Shown here: positions 1 to 13,569 of the stretch, piece by piece | Layout of the letters: every line of letters begins with the position of its first letter | Numbering within the stretch: the stretch's first letter is position 1 | DNA from: Mimachlamys varia | Taxonomy: Eukaryota > Mollusca > Bivalvia > Pectinida > Pectinidae | Length of the DNA stretch: 64,000 nucleotides | Assembly: GCA_947623455.1 (NCBI GenBank) | Contig: OX392534.1 | Location: 31,122,926-31,186,925, forward strand | Direction of reading: 5' to 3' | Translations under genes and position numbers: made by a program | The notes under the pieces: model-generated | The model's input: the letters and a program-made list of their open reading frames with translations, nothing else | Told to the model about the DNA's origin: nothing | Database searches by the model: none

Positions 1-1459
1 AAATATTCTTCATCTGGACTATATCGTTTTATTCATGTCCCATTCATTTGGGTGAAAAAAAAGAATTCCATGTGTTTTAGATTTCAGTATTATTATAAGA
101 CTGGTGAACGATAAATGACCTACGGAGAGTCTGTTGTCACGTGACTTGACCGCGAAACCAACAAAGGCTTTATGCAGAAACCTTACAAAAACATAATTTC
201 CGGAATATTCCAGAGCATGAACGGAATTCTAAGCAAACACAACGCATGCTTTGAACCAAGCAAATATTTAGGAGAATGCTTTAAAATCCCCCCTTAATAG
301 ACATCGACCTTCGAAAAGCATTTTGAAAAATGCAACGGGAAATGGTCCATTTATCTTCAGGTTAGAATGGCAGTTTATTCCAATTACGATCTCGTATATG
401 ATCAGTGGTCAATAATGGATTGGGATGTGTGTGTTATATGTTGTTGTACCTTGCGCGACGTTATAAGCCATAACACTTTAACCAGCTTCATTCTGCACCA
501 TTATAAAAAGGTGAAATTTCCCTTTGTGATACGTTCATGATTCGATTTAGTGGCAATATCCAATAAATTCCGTTATCTAAGAAGAAGTATGGTCAATTGG
601 GTTTGTGGGACCTGTTACTTGTGAAATCATGAGTTGTTGTCCTTATTTAGCCTCTTTTTGACGAGGCAGCAAGGATCGCCACCGAAACATGCTTTGAAAA
701 TCAATCATTTATTGATGTTTGTTGGTTTAATCTAATTACATGCCATGTTCGGTTTTGGAGGAAAGCCGGAGTACCCGGAGAATACAACCGACATACGGCC
801 AATATCTTGCAACAACCCCACGTAGGAGGACCCAGTGGAGGAGGGCTAAGCTTAGTGATAACAGAATGTCTGATACCCTAGGCCACTGTGGCCCAGAGGT
901 GGAGGGCTAGTGGTAGCAGAATGTCTGCTACCCTATACTTTGCTACTTTGGCCCAGAGGTGGACGGCTAGCGGTAGCAGAATGTCAGAAAAATACGAAAG
1001 AAATACACCTCTAAAGACAACCGTAAGTTATTGAGACAATTAATTAAGATTGAATGGAACGGTCAGTATCGTTCGACATTACTATATAGCAGCGATATGG
1101 AGAAGACTACATCGCGTTGTTTATGTTGTTGTTGTTGTTGTTGTTCGTCCTTCGTAAACGAAGGTGACCGTGGCATCATTTAGCTGTCCATCAGTTTCGA
1201 TGAATCCCGAGGTGATTGGTGAGACCTATCCGGACATGAAAACCTCTACCACAGGTAGGATAGAAGTGGGAAGGCCCTGTGCTGTTATTGGGTCGAATGG
1301 GACATATAATGGCGTCGAGGATTTCAGACATTTGTATATTGGACTTTTGTGGATTGCGTTGATTCATAAATCATTAGCACGATTGGATATACGTAATGTA
1401 TTTGCTATTGTCATTCGTTTATATATATAAAATCTTCCTTTGGAGAGTTGTGTGTGTGT
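1..1459. other. Intergenic, no gene recognised
   Basis: No reading frame here has coding character. Around 745-800 there is a stretch with the words GGAGGAAAGCCGG and GGAGTACCCGGAGAA, which I take for part of a dispersed repeat. About 840-985 holds three diverged tandem units of roughly 60-65 bp, sharing GCCCAGAGGTGGA and GGTAGCAGAATGTC. A short (GTT)n run lies near 1124-1145. Confidence 0.5.
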
Positions 1460-1510
1460 GGGGGGGGGGGGGGGGGGGTGTAGGTCAAGTGGGCGGGACA
1501 AGGGGGGGGG
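1460..1510. repeat. Poly-G tracts
   Basis: There is an uninterrupted run of about 19 G at 1460-1478 after a short GT repeat, and a second run of about 9 G near 1502-1510. The tracts could form G-quadruplexes and are also prone to length errors in sequencing. Confidence 0.8.
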
Positions 1511-2301
1511 GCATATATTATATGACGACATAGGGAGGGAGATCTTGTGTGAATTTGAGCGAAAACAAATTGATCACATAAAGAATTTCTTAACCTTATC
1601 ACATGTTGTTCCAGAAAGCGTTAGCTAGGAGACACATACATAATTATGTAATAATACAATCCCTTTGATGATTAATTTTATCAATAATCATGCTTGAAGG
1701 ACGTGGGGGTATAAGGTGACTATATGTAGGTTGTAATTATAAATACTGGTGTCGCTTTAAGTAGTATTCAAACTTGAGCTTGATTTTTTAACCAAAATTT
1801 AATTTCACGCTCAGTGTTAATTCACGTACATTATTTTATGCTCTCATGCTTGAGATGCATGCAAATACCACTTACTAATTATTATATTTATATTTAGACC
1901 TAAATTGACGAGTTATTTTACATGCTTAAAGGGTTAGGTCAAATTCTCTGAGATGATATATATCGCTATATTGGAAGTGTCATTTTTTTACCGAAAATCT
2001 ATATAACTAATTATTCCCTAAAATGTGTTAAAATTACTCTTGATTAAGATTTGATCCGAAAATTGCTGTAACTAATGTTCATGTCCCTTTGGCATATACG
2101 TCAGGAGTCATAAACAGCATGGTATATTGTACAGAGGTGGAGGGGCAAGGCCGTACAGAAAGTCAGCTAATCTGACAGATAGGCCTATTGAAGCTGGGAT
2201 GGAGATTGAGGATATAGAGAAACTATGCTACCGCTATACAAACCGTTATAGGGGTCTAGTCTGTCCCTATAGTAGTAGGCAGGAAGTCCAGTGTAACTGG
2301 T

Positions 2302-2401
2302 CAATCGGGAACCGTCGTCACTTTCCGTAAACGAGAAAATACCCGAGGTATTTTTCCGAGGTATTTTCTCGTTTACGGAAAGTGCCGACGGTTCCCGATT
2401 G
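2302..2401. mobile_element. 100-bp fold-back element with 10-bp target duplication
   Basis: The element is almost wholly an inverted repeat. The left arm starts CAATCGGGAACCGTCG and the right arm ends with its reverse complement. The arms are about 40 bp with one mismatch, and the loop is about 18 bp. It is flanked on both sides by the identical 10-mer TGTAACTGGT (2292-2301 and 2402-2411). A 9-10 bp target duplication is typical of Mutator-like transposons, so a MULE-derived MITE is the likeliest class, but the termini alone do not prove it. Confidence 0.85.
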
Positions 2402-2411
2402 TGTAACTGGT

Positions 2412-4409
2412 AAGACTAAGTCATTGAAAATAGCTATTGTATCGATATCTCGCGATAACTTCTCTGTGAGCTTTACTTATCGCAACATCTCGGGGAAATT
2501 TCCGGTAATCTTCGGAAATATATATTATTACCGGAAGTTGCCATTGTGAACTATACATGCTTGTACATTTTGGGTTACGTCGTGACTTTAGACGGCGGCC
2601 ATTTTTTAAAAAAACTTTTCTGGAATCTGTTGTGGTTCTTAGAAATTGGTGGTGGTGACAGTCACTTAACGACCTTCTCTGCCTTAATAATATGAAAATA
2701 TTTGTTCTTTTCCCTGATATTTGATTTAAATCTTTTGAACATTATAAAAAGTTGCTTAATCTTAATCTAAATTTCGTGTATTTATATAAAAAAAGAATTC
2801 TGACCATCCCGATCCGCCAGTCATCACAATATTTAACTGAAAGGAAAGTCATAACCCTTTGGACTATACTTGTTTGTGTCCACCAAACTTTTGTACTTTG
2901 ACCTATATCATATAAGATTACTTTTGTACTATAGCACAGACTCAAAAACCATCGAACAGATCTCGACAAAACTATGTAAACATACTAGACAAGAACCCAT
3001 GTTGTGCCTTTTACTATTGGTGAGCTTTGTAACCATGGAAACAAAGTCAGAAAATACAAAATATTTGTTTTCTATAGTTTTGCATGCTATAACTTAGAAA
3101 CCGTTTAACAAATCTCAACAAAACGTTGTATGCGTGTAGTTTATTAATGTCCTAGTATTGACTTTGGCGAGGATTTATTTTTGAGATTTTTCCCCCTGTT
3201 GCCATGGAATCAAAATAAGAAATACAATATTACTGTTTCTAGCTTTTCAATGATACGACTCAAATACCGTATAGAGGTTTCCGTGCGATAACTTGACTTC
3301 CCTTTAGTCCATCAAACTCAAATTTCTTCCTGTGCTTTCTAACTGAAAGACCTTGCTTGAAAATGATATACATTTATGATATATAAATGAAGGTTAAAAA
3401 TCAAGGTCACTGTAAGTGTTATTTTAAATATAATTATCGTCGAAACAAAGGTTTCGGTGAGATAACTTTAGCTTTCTTTGGCCTATTAAACTTAAATTTG
3501 ATACTGTGCTTCCATTCTGAAATCCCTTGCTTGGGAATGCTTCCGGGTTTTGAAGGTCAAAGTTCAATGTCACTATCTATAAATAGAAACCACGCCTAGA
3601 TGAAATTTTTCTAGGTCCCATCAAACTCAAACTCCATACAGTTCTTTTTTACGGGAAGCTGTTGATTGGTGTTGCTCTTTATTTTGAAGGTCAAAATTCA
3701 AGGTCACTATTACTATAATTAAACCAACGGTTTCCATGCGATAGCTGGAGTTCCCCTGGGCCTCTATGGTTCATGGCCGGGCAGATAGTATTGCCCTCAG
3801 CAGTCATTCTGTCATTTAATTATTTCGTCATTTCATCATAATTTCGTCTCCCTTTTGACTATACATCTCTATTGATTAGTGTAAAATAAAACAAATAATA
3901 ACATGACGCAAAATACACCCCCTCCCCTCCACCATTTTATGTAGCTGTTTTAGAAGAAGAAAACATATCCGATGCATGTTAGATACATGTATTTAAATGT
4001 GTTTTTTTAACGTTAAATATTTAAGAAGTAATTTGTCTTTTTTGTTGTTTGCTGGTGTGTAAACTGATTTGTTTATACATATATTTTAAATGACGCGCGT
4101 CATCGCGTTTTGTTGGATTATCTGTATAAAAAAAAAATCAGTTTCAATGTGTGTTCAATGTATTGAATGTAAAGGATGTATATTGAATGAAATAAAGTTT
4201 ATACTAACAATATTAATGCGCACTCACACAAATAGCGCAAGCGTGATACTAGTAGTGGTCCGGCTTGTATTACTACGCGCTTGACTAACGTTTACCGAAG
4301 TGTAAACGTCAAAATCGTTAGTAGCACCATATAGAGAATACACACCGAAATGTAAATATATAAAAATAAGTATTTCTTTCATCAAAAATAGGGGTAGGGT
4401 AAGGGTGAC
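2412..4409. other. Intergenic with diverged tandem units
   Basis: No gene recognised. From about 3130 to 3770 there are roughly four diverged copies of a 140-170 bp unit. Each contains a version of CATCAAACTCAAATTT, a phrase like GCGATAACTT and an AAGGTCA word. Units of this kind are common in molluscan non-coding DNA. Near 3900-3950 is a short C-rich patch. Open frames here are short and overlap these repeats. Confidence 0.5.
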
Positions 4410-4413
4410 TTAA

Positions 4414-4786
4414 AGGTCCAGTATCCATAACTTTCGGCAAAACTTGAACGAAAATCAAGCCTAATAACTTAATTTATTTATAAATTTAGTTAAGATTAAC
4501 TGATATCAGCAATATTCAAGATGAATTCTTACGCGGTTACCGGTACAGCAACAGTTGAAACTCGGTATTTGTAAACACGCGTCCATTTTGAACTGTTCGG
4601 CTTGTTGTTGAAGTGGGCCCCACCTGAATTATTTTCAATCCTTTGGATTTTTCTATCAAGAGTTTCTTGTAAGTTACTGCTCAGGTTTAGTTCGTTTTAG
4701 GCTTACTTTTACATGGTTATCAACTGCATTTTTTCAGATTTTTTCTGAATCACGACAAATTTTCTGAAGTTACGTATATTGGGCCT
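4414..4786 (+). mobile_element. piggyBac-type MITE, copy 1
   Basis: This ~373-bp element is bounded by TTAA on both sides (4410-4413 and 4787-4790). Its ends are AGGTCCAGTATCC on the left and TACGTATATTGGGCCT on the right. Four related sequences lie in this window (near 12.4, 13.3, 34.3 and 36.2 kb). The left end differs from the consensus AGGCCCAATATACGTAAC at several bases, so this is an older copy. TTAA target sites are the signature of piggyBac transposition. No transposase is encoded. Confidence 0.8.
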
Positions 4787-4790
4787 TTAA

Positions 4791-6118
4791 ATTTCTCTTT
4801 CATTAATTAATAAGAATAAATGATAAAAACCTTTTACTTCCTTTTCCAAAAATGAAAATGAGAAACAAGCTTTAATACATTAATGTTTTGACTACTCAGG
4901 ACTACAGGCCTTCGTGTACATCTTTATAGTACAGGTCGACTTCTACAAAAGTCTACATCGATTTTACGTCAATTTTGTTGAAATATTTACCGAACTCAGT
5001 AAAAGTTCCATACATTTTGTCATAGCAGTGAAGTTTGGAAATGAAAAACAGTATTGTAAATAGCCGTAAGTAGCTCGTATTTTACTATAATGGTGTACAG
5101 TATATAGTGATGTAGGTAGATATATCGGTCCTAGATCATGAAAAGTCTATATTTAACTTAACTCATAGAACATACATCATCTTATACATATATGCATGTA
5201 AAATCTCAATTAACAAAAATGTTGAAAACAAGTCAATAACAATAAATATTTTATGACCAATGCCATTTTCTCTGTAGTATTTGCGATTAATTCTCACTGT
5301 TACTAAAATTTGTTTTCGGTTTTGTAAACCTAATGCAACAAATAAACTGATAAGTTTAGTTTTAACGCTTCAATCCATGACGTCATAACGTTTGCCATTA
5401 ACTTCCGCCTTATCACGTGATCTTTACTAGATGTGATTGACGAGGTTTGAGAGGAGGATCCGTCCCTGATGATGAAATTAGCACTTAGCTGTCACTATTG
5501 TCTATATGGTGAACGTGTTATCATTTAAATGATAGCTTAGAGTATAGTCATTATGGCGATATACAACGAAGCGGATGATGTTCCGATAGCGTTATCGCTC
5601 GTTCGTTCTTTACGACGTCACTTCCATATCGGACTTCATCCAGACCGATTTTAAACCTTCAAAGACGGAAAGGGTGGCAAATACGTGATTGAAGAATATG
5701 TGGAAAAATCTTAATTGTGTTTTGACACATTTCCTATGACGACTTCCCTGTATCGGTAGTGAGATCGGCAACACTTCCTCGAGAAGGACCCGTAATGCAC
5801 ATTATATATAAACAAGTTCTATAGTTTATGGCAGTTGTTGAGCGTTATGATGATATTTTATGCCGAAGCTCATTATGTTTCCACTTAGACTCATTACTGG
5901 CTATAACGCGGTGCCACCGTTAATGTAAGTGTCTTATTACTTCTGACGTAACTCTGTGACGAGTTCCGTACGTCATCGTTTAATATTTTAAAGTAGACAC
6001 CAGTGGTGTAATACGTTTGAGAATTAACGGAGAATTTAAGTCAATTTTGATATGGTTAAATGATATATCAGTGGTATTTCTGTAATGCATTGACATTTCT
6101 GTAATTAAAATAGTGGTA
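4791..6118. other. Intergenic, nothing recognised
   Basis: This is AT-rich sequence without coding signal. The only structure noted is a small GC-richer patch at 5560-5610 with the palindrome CGATAGCGTTATCG. Confidence 0.4.
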
Positions 6119-9100
6119 TAAGTGTCATTTTTGTAACACACTGTACAATGACATTTCAATAGTCCAGTGTCATACCAGTGACATTTCTGTAACACACTGT
6201 ACAATGACATTTCGATAGTCCAGTGTCATACCAGTGACATTTCTGTAACACACTGTACAATGACATTTCAATAGTCCAGTGTCATACCAGTGACATTTCT
6301 GTAACACACTGTACAATGACATTTCGATAATTCAGTATCATACCAGTGACATTTCTGTAACACTGTACAATGACATTTCGATAGTCCAGTGTCATACCAG
6401 TGACATTTCTGTAACACACTGTACAATGACATTTCGATCATCCAGTATCATACCAGTGATATTTCTGTAACACACTGTACAATGACATTTCAATAGTCCA
6501 GTGTCATACCAGTGACATTTCTGTAACACACTGTACAATGACATTTCAATAGTCCAGTGTCATACCAGTGACATTTCTGTAACACACTGTACAATGACAT
6601 TTCAATAGTCCAGTGTCGTACCAGCGACATTTCTGTAACACACTGTACAATGACATTTCGATAATTCAGTGTCGTACCAGCGACATTTCTGTAACACTGT
6701 ACAATGACATTTCAATAGTCCAGTGTCATATCAGTGACATTTCTGTAACACACTGTACAATGACATTTCAATAATCCAGTGTCATACCAGTGATATTTCT
6801 GTAACACTGTACAATGACATTTCGATAACACACTGTACAATGACATTTCTATAACACACTGTACAATGACATTTCGATAATTCAGTGTCGTACCAGCGAC
6901 ATTTCTGTAACACTGTACAATGACATTTCAATAGTCCAGTGTCATACCAGTGACATTTCTGTAACACATTGTACAATGACATTTCAATAATCCAGTGTCA
7001 TACCAGTGATATTTCTGTAACACTGTACAATGACATTTCGATAACACACTGTACAATGACATTTCTATAACACACTGTACAATGACATTTCGATAATTCA
7101 GTGTCGTACCAGCGACATTTCTGTAACACACTGTACAATGCCATTTCGACAATTCAGTGTCATACCAGTGATATTTCTGTAACACACTGTACAATGCCAT
7201 TTCGATAATTCAGTGTCATACCAGTGACATTTCTGTAACACACTGTACAATGACATTTCGATAATTCAGTGTCATACCAGTGATATTTCTGTAACACACT
7301 GTACAATGACATTTCGATCATCCAGTGTCATACCAGTGACATTTCTGTAACACTGTACAATGACATTTCAATAATCCAGTGTCATACCAGTGACATTTCT
7401 GTAACACTGTACAATGACATTTCGATAATTCAGTGTCATACCAGTGACATTTCTGTAACACACTGTACAATGACATTTCGATAATTCAGTGTCATACCAG
7501 TGATATTTCTGTAACACACTGTACAATGACATTTCGATCATCCAGTGTCATACCAGTGACATTTCTGTAACACTGTACAATGACATTTCAATAATCCAGT
7601 GTCATACCAGTGACATTTCTGTAACACTGTACAATGACATTTCGATCATCCAGTGTCATACCAGTGACATTTCTGTAACACGGTACAATGACATTTCAAT
7701 AATCCAGTGTCATACCAGTGACATTTCTGTAACACTGTACAATGACATTTCAATAGTCCAGTGTCATACCAGTGACATTTCTGTAACACACTGTACAATG
7801 ACATTTCGATCATCCAGTGTCATACCAGCGACATTTCTGTAACACTGTACAATGACATTTCAATAGTCCAGTGTCATACCAGTGACATTTCTGTAACACA
7901 TTGTACAATGACATTTCAATAATCCAGTGTCATACCAGTGATATTTCTGTAACACTGTACAATGACATTTCGATAACACACTGTACAATGACATTTCTAT
8001 AACACACTGTACAATGACATTTCGATAATTCAGTGTCGTACCAGCGACATTTCTGTAACACACTGTACAATGCCATTTCGACAATTCAGTGTCATACCAG
8101 TGATATTTCTGTAACACACTGTACAATGCCATTTCGATAATTCAGTGTCATACCAGTGACATTTCTGTAACACACTGTACAATGACATTTCGATAATTCA
8201 GTGTCATACCAGTGATATTTCTGTAACACACTGTACAATGACATTTCGATCATCCAGTGTCATACCAGTGACATTTCTGTAACACTGTACAATGACATTT
8301 CAATAATCCAGTGTCATACCAGTGACATTTCTGTAACACTGTACAATGACATTTCGATCATCCAGTGTCATACCAGTGACATTTCTGTAACACGGTACAA
8401 TGACATTTCAATAATCCAGTGTCATACCAGTGACATTTCTGTAACACTGTACAATGACATTTCAATAATCCAGTGTCATACCAGTGACATTTCTGTAACA
8501 CACTGTACAATGACATTTCGATCATCCAGTGTCATACCAGTGACATTTCTGTAATACACTGTACAATGACATTTCAATAATCCAGTGTCATACCAGTGAT
8601 ATTTCTGTAACATACTGTACAATGACATTTCAATAATCCAGTGTCATACCAGTGACATTTCTGTAATACACTGTACAATGACATTTCAATAATCCAGTGT
8701 CATACCAGTGATATTTCTGTAACATACTGTACAATGACATTTCTGTAACATACTGTACATACTGTACAATGACATTCTGATAATTCAGTATCATACCAGT
8801 GACATTTCTGTAACACTGTACAATGACATTTCAATAGTCCAGTGTCATACCAGTGATATTTCTGTAACACACTGTACAATGACATTTCTGTAACACTGTA
8901 CAATGACATTTCAATAGTCCAGTGTCATACCAGTGACATTTCTGTAACACTGTACAATGACATTTCAATAGTCCAGTGTCATACCAGTGATATTTCTGTA
9001 ACACTGTACAATGACATTTTGATCATCCAGTGTCATACCAGTGACATTTCTTTAACACACTGTACAATGACATTTCGATCATCCAGTGTCATACCAGTGA

Positions 9101-9320
9101 CATTTCTGTAACACTGTACAATGACATTTCGATAATTCAGTGTCATACCAGTGATATTTCTGTAACACTGTACAATGACATTTCGACAATTCAGTGTCAT
9201 ACCAGTGACATTTCTGTAACACTGTACAATGACATTTCGATAACTCAGTGTCATACCAGTGACATTTCTGTAACACTGTACAATGACATTTCGATAATTC
9301 AGTGTCATACCAGTGACATG
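6119..9320. repeat. Satellite-like array of 54/56-bp units
   Basis: About 57 head-to-tail units share ACTGTACAATGACATTTC and CAGTGTCATACCAGTGACAT. The period is 56 bp, or 54 bp where AACACAC is shortened to AACAC. Units vary at fixed positions (CGATAATT, CAATAGTC, CGATCATC). There is also a higher-order duplication: roughly 6900-7425 recurs at 7832-8357, 932 bp downstream, apparently without change. On the minus strand both unit lengths can stay open, producing repetitive frames such as CHWYDTELSK that I regard as artefacts. Confidence 0.95.
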
Positions 9321-9394
9321 TTTCTGTATACATTGTCTTTTTTGTTCGGCATTTCAGTGGTATTTCTGTTATAAAGTGACATTCCAATACAATG

Positions 9395-9870
9395 GCATTT
9401 CTATGATACAATGACATTTCTATGATGCAATGACATTTCTATGATGCAATGACATTTCTATGATGCAATGACATTTCTATGATGCAATGACATTTCTATG
9501 ATGCAATGACATTTCTATGATACAATGGCATTTCTATAATACTATGACATTTGTATAATACAATGGCATTTCTGTAATACTATGACATTTCTGTAATACA
9601 ATGACATTTTTGTAATACTATGACATTTGTATAATACAATGACATGTCTATAATACTATGACATTTCTGTAATACAATGACATTTTTGTAATACTATGAC
9701 ATTTCTGTAATACAATGACATTTCTATAATACTATGACATTTGTATAATACAATGGCATTTCTGTAATACAATGACATTTTTGTAATACTATGACATTTC
9801 TGTAATACAGTTACATTTCTATAATACTATGACATTTGTATAATACAATGTCATTTCTGTAATTCAGAGA
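9395..9870. repeat. 19-bp tandem array beside the 56-bp array
   Basis: Repeats of about 19 bp share CAATGACATTTCT, with ATGATG, ATAATA or GTAATA between them. The core ATGACATTTCT is also the core of the neighbouring 56-bp unit, so the two arrays probably share an origin. Units decay towards the right end, and degenerate copies reach about 9,990. Confidence 0.9.
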
Positions 9871-12337
9871 TATCTGTGTAATTCAATGACATTTCTTGAT
9901 ACAATGATATGTCTAATACACTGTAACACTGTGACATTTCAATAGTACAGTTACATTTCCGTTATACAGTGACATTTAAGTAACGTAGCAATTTGTATTT
10001 CTGTGATGATATTGTTGTAATACAGTGTTATCTTTGTGATAAACTGCTTATTCAGAAATATGGTGATTAGACTAGATACATAAAATGTAATACAGTAATT
10101 TTATAAAGCAAAATGTGACAATGTTCAAGTCAAAATGTTCTGAAAATAGCGACAAAAATCCATTCATATCAATTTTTGACCTGAAATTGACCTGAATTTG
10201 ACATAAAAAAAATCACGTGATACTTCGTTCTATTTCCGGTCAGATGTTGAAATGAATCGATTGTTTTGCTCTTTTCGTACCCAGACATGAGGATTTGATT
10301 TGATTGTGTTCAGCTTATATGTGTTGATTCCTACAAGGGTAACTTCTGACGAGAATTTTTTTTCCGGATCGATTTTGACTAGTTAATATACGGTAGTAAT
10401 TCCAGGAACAAAACAAGTGTAAATAGTAGATTATAACATGTCTGTCTATGTTTAGTGAACAAAAACATATGTCTCCCCTTATAATCTTTGTTTTTTATTC
10501 CGACTAACTTTCCTTCATAGTGTCATAACAAAATATCAATCAGTAAAAAATGGACAGACGGACGAACAGAAGAACAAACAGACGGACAAGCTAATTACTA
10601 TATGGCATCCACATCGAAGATGGGCCTCTATTACCTTGAGGTTTGGTCAACTATTGTTACATGTATATAATTAGACAGTGAGGATGAGATTGCATCACAT
10701 TGGCGTATACCTTTGGATGTTTGAAAAAGTCAAACATTTTTTATCTCTGTCCTATCGGTGAAGGTCACACTGGCCTATTGACAGTGTACTACACATCGTC
10801 TATGTGTGATGCAGGTATACTAAAAGTTTTATTAATATATCTTTAACGGTTTAAAAGTAATCGTCCAGACAAGGATTATTGAAAAAAAATCACACTTATT
10901 TGATCTCCGACCTTGAGGTCAAGGTCACATTGACATAATGACAATGCACTGCACATCTGCTTTAGATGATGCATGTATACTGAAAGTTTCGTCAAGATAT
11001 CTTCAATGGTTTAGAAGTTATGGACTGGACAAGAATTATTAGAAGAACAAGAATAAGAACCAGAATAAGAACGAATAAGAACCAGAATAAGAACCAGAAC
11101 CTGAACCGGTACTAATACAATATGTCACCCTTCAAACGAAATGGAGACATAATAAAACAAATGGATATTCAAAAACTTTTTAAAAATTCAAATTATGATA
11201 ATGTTTAGCTTTAAAATTTCTCCCATATTCACTACTCATCATAAAATGATATATGCATTTACACATAAAAGTTGAGCAAATACTTTTAAAATAGAATGCA
11301 ATAGTCGTGCACATGTACTCAATTGATGTATTAGGAAAGTGTTAAGATTTTGTCATGTTTTGATTTGGTGACGATCTACTAATACATTCTAAAGTTAGGC
11401 TGATTTTAGTTAAGTGTACCCGAGACAAGCTGGTGTGTACACGACATGTGTGCGATCAGATAAAATCCGAAAGTGAGATACGACAAAATGCGATGCTCGC
11501 ATTGATACTGTACTAAGCTCATCATCAAACTCAACCGCAGCATTAACCCCAGCCCTAACATTGACGCTTCCATCGTGATAGTCAGTTCTAATCTGAGTTA
11601 AATAGGGTGCAAATAAATTGAAAAACACATTGACAGATGACAATCATGAATATATTAAAGCTAGTGATGATAGTATATGTAAAACTTCTTAACAACAGTT
11701 GTTGCGACCAAACTCAACCTGACCGCAGTAAATATTACTGTATACTGAAAGTTTTATGCGAATTCGTCAAAAATAAAGAACTCTTACAAAAATCTTACAT
11801 GATTCACGACATGAACAATTTCTAAGGTCATCGTGACTTCAAATTTACCTCACACCGACATTAAAATTTTTAGGTCAATTTGACCTAAGTTAACCTCAAA
11901 CTGATTTGATCTGATTTTTTTTTTTTTGTTGACATGATTTTTTTCATATCAAATTGACCTCAATTTTGTTTCAATTACAGTTCAGATTTTTTAGGTCAAA
12001 TTTACCTGAAGACATTTTGTCTGTGTATAGTTTGGAAAAAACACTAATTTTTGGAAATTGAAAAAAAAATCCTGGCAGTTCTTAGCAAAAGTAGGATTTA
12101 AAAAACCACTATATTTCTCCTATCGGGTCTTGCCTGTCCTACCGAAGGGGACCGAGACCTTCCTTGTTATACAAAGTTTATTACTCCTTCATCACAGGAT
12201 GCTACATACCATACTCAGACTGAATACTGGCGTTCATATAGACAATTTTTCTGCGTTTGGGGATGACCATCAATCCTTTTGGGCCCCGACCATCTGGCCC
12301 CGGGGGCTAATCATTTATACAAAATCTAGTCATCTTG
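9871..12337. other. Intergenic with a two-unit molluscan-type repeat
   Basis: No gene recognised. Near 10,740-10,880 and 10,905-11,040 are two diverged copies of a ~163-bp unit that includes AAGGTCACA, TGCAC or TGTAC words and a TATACT(A/G)AAAGTTT stretch. An (AGAATAAGAACC)n simple repeat lies at about 11,040-11,105. At 11,820-12,010 a loose AGGTCAATTTGACCT-like motif recurs several times. Confidence 0.45.
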
Positions 12338-12585
12338 TCAGCAGCAGTTGAAACTCAGTATTTGTAAACACGCGTCCATTTTGAACTGTCTTCTAACTTC
12401 GGCTTGTTGAAGTGGGCCCCACCTGAATTTTTTTTTCAATTCTTTGGATTTTTATGTCAAGAATTTCTTGTTAGTTACCGCTCAGGTACACTTCGTTTTA
12501 AGCTTATTTTTGCATGGTTATAAACTGGATTTCCAGAACTTTTCAATATCACCAAAAATTTCCTGAAATTACGTATATTGGGCCA
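12338..12585 (+). mobile_element. piggyBac-type MITE, copy 2 (5'-truncated)
   Basis: This matches the right two thirds of the TTAA-flanked element family, from the CAGTTGAAACTC segment to the end TTACGTATATTGGGCCA. TTAA follows at 12,586-12,589. The left third and left terminus are absent, so the copy was cut after insertion or rearranged. Confidence 0.75.
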
Positions 12586-12589
12586 TTAA

Positions 12590-13170
12590 GTACTATGCTC
12601 TGTGCTGCGACACGAAATAAAAAATCAAGACAATGTAGTAAGGGAAGCAACTCTGCCTATGAAATAGCATTATAATCGCAACACATCATCGGTACATTTG
12701 GAGACTTCATATATGATGCTATTTATTTTCATATATATACAGTATATAAGATGTTATTGTATTTGATTTACAAATAATAGCAAGATCACAATATCACTTG
12801 ACATATCAATTAATATGTCATCAATTTAAACCAAACGCCTACAGGATCACACATAGTGGCAATATAATTTAAACGCTTCCAGAGGATACGGACCTACCTC
12901 CATAGTCGGTGTCAGACGTACAGACCATACATTCACGAACTTCCGGGTCATCAAAGTAACATATAGGTTATGTAAAAAACAATATGTTTGAACACGACGT
13001 TTCAATTTCATAGTCAGATAGCCACTGAAGGAACGCCGTGTATTAGCTGTATTCCCAAGGCCGCGCGTGTTATTACCGCAGACACAGCAAGCAACCAGCC
13101 GAACAAAATAACGAGGATGGCTCCATTGTGTCACGTTTCCTTATGTTTACTGCCATGTAGGTATTTGACC
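12590..13170. other. Intergenic with a possible small exon-like patch
   Basis: No gene is established. The stretch 13,025-13,125 is richer in CG than its surroundings. On the minus strand it can be read as a hydrophobic segment (AILVILFGWLLAVSAVITR) that runs into a stop. Another minus frame begins with ATG near 13,122 and reaches a GTAATA donor-like site. Neither extends into a recognisable protein. Confidence 0.3.
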
Positions 13171-13174
13171 TTAA

Positions 13175-13565
13175 AGGCCCAATATATGTATAACTTCAGG
13201 ATTGTTTTCGTGTTTATGAAAAATTCTGAAAAAAATGCAGTTGATAATCATTTAAAAATCAGCCTAAAACGAAGTCAAGCTGAGCGGTAATTATATAACT
13301 AACAAGAAATTCTTGAGAGAAAAATCCAAAGAATTGAAAGTTATTCAGGTGTGGCCCACTCCAACAAGCCGAAGTTAGAAGACCATTCAAAATGGACGCG
13401 TGTTTACAAATGCCGAGTTTCAACTGCTGTTGTACTGGTAACCGCGCAAGAATTCACCTTGAAAATTGCTGATATCAGTTAATTTTAACTAAATCTATAA
13501 ATGTAATAAGTTATTAGGCTTGATTTTCGCTTCAAGTTTTGCCGAAAGTTACGTATATCGGACGC
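13175..13565 (-). mobile_element. piggyBac-type MITE, copy 3 (inverted)
   Basis: This full-length ~391-bp copy lies in the opposite orientation. It is bounded by TTAA at 13,171-13,174 and 13,566-13,569. The left border AGGCCCAATATATGTA corresponds to the right end of the plus-oriented copies. It lies about 600 bp from copy 2 in inverted orientation. Open frames inside it are not coding. Confidence 0.85.
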
Positions 13566-13569
13566 TTAA

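Noticed and set aside
6782..9417. Several 66-112 codon minus-strand frames with repeated CHWYDTELSK-like peptides
   Set aside because: They are direct translations of the 54/56-bp array. Frames switch between units, no start context or splice signals occur, and identical frames recur only because the DNA block is duplicated.
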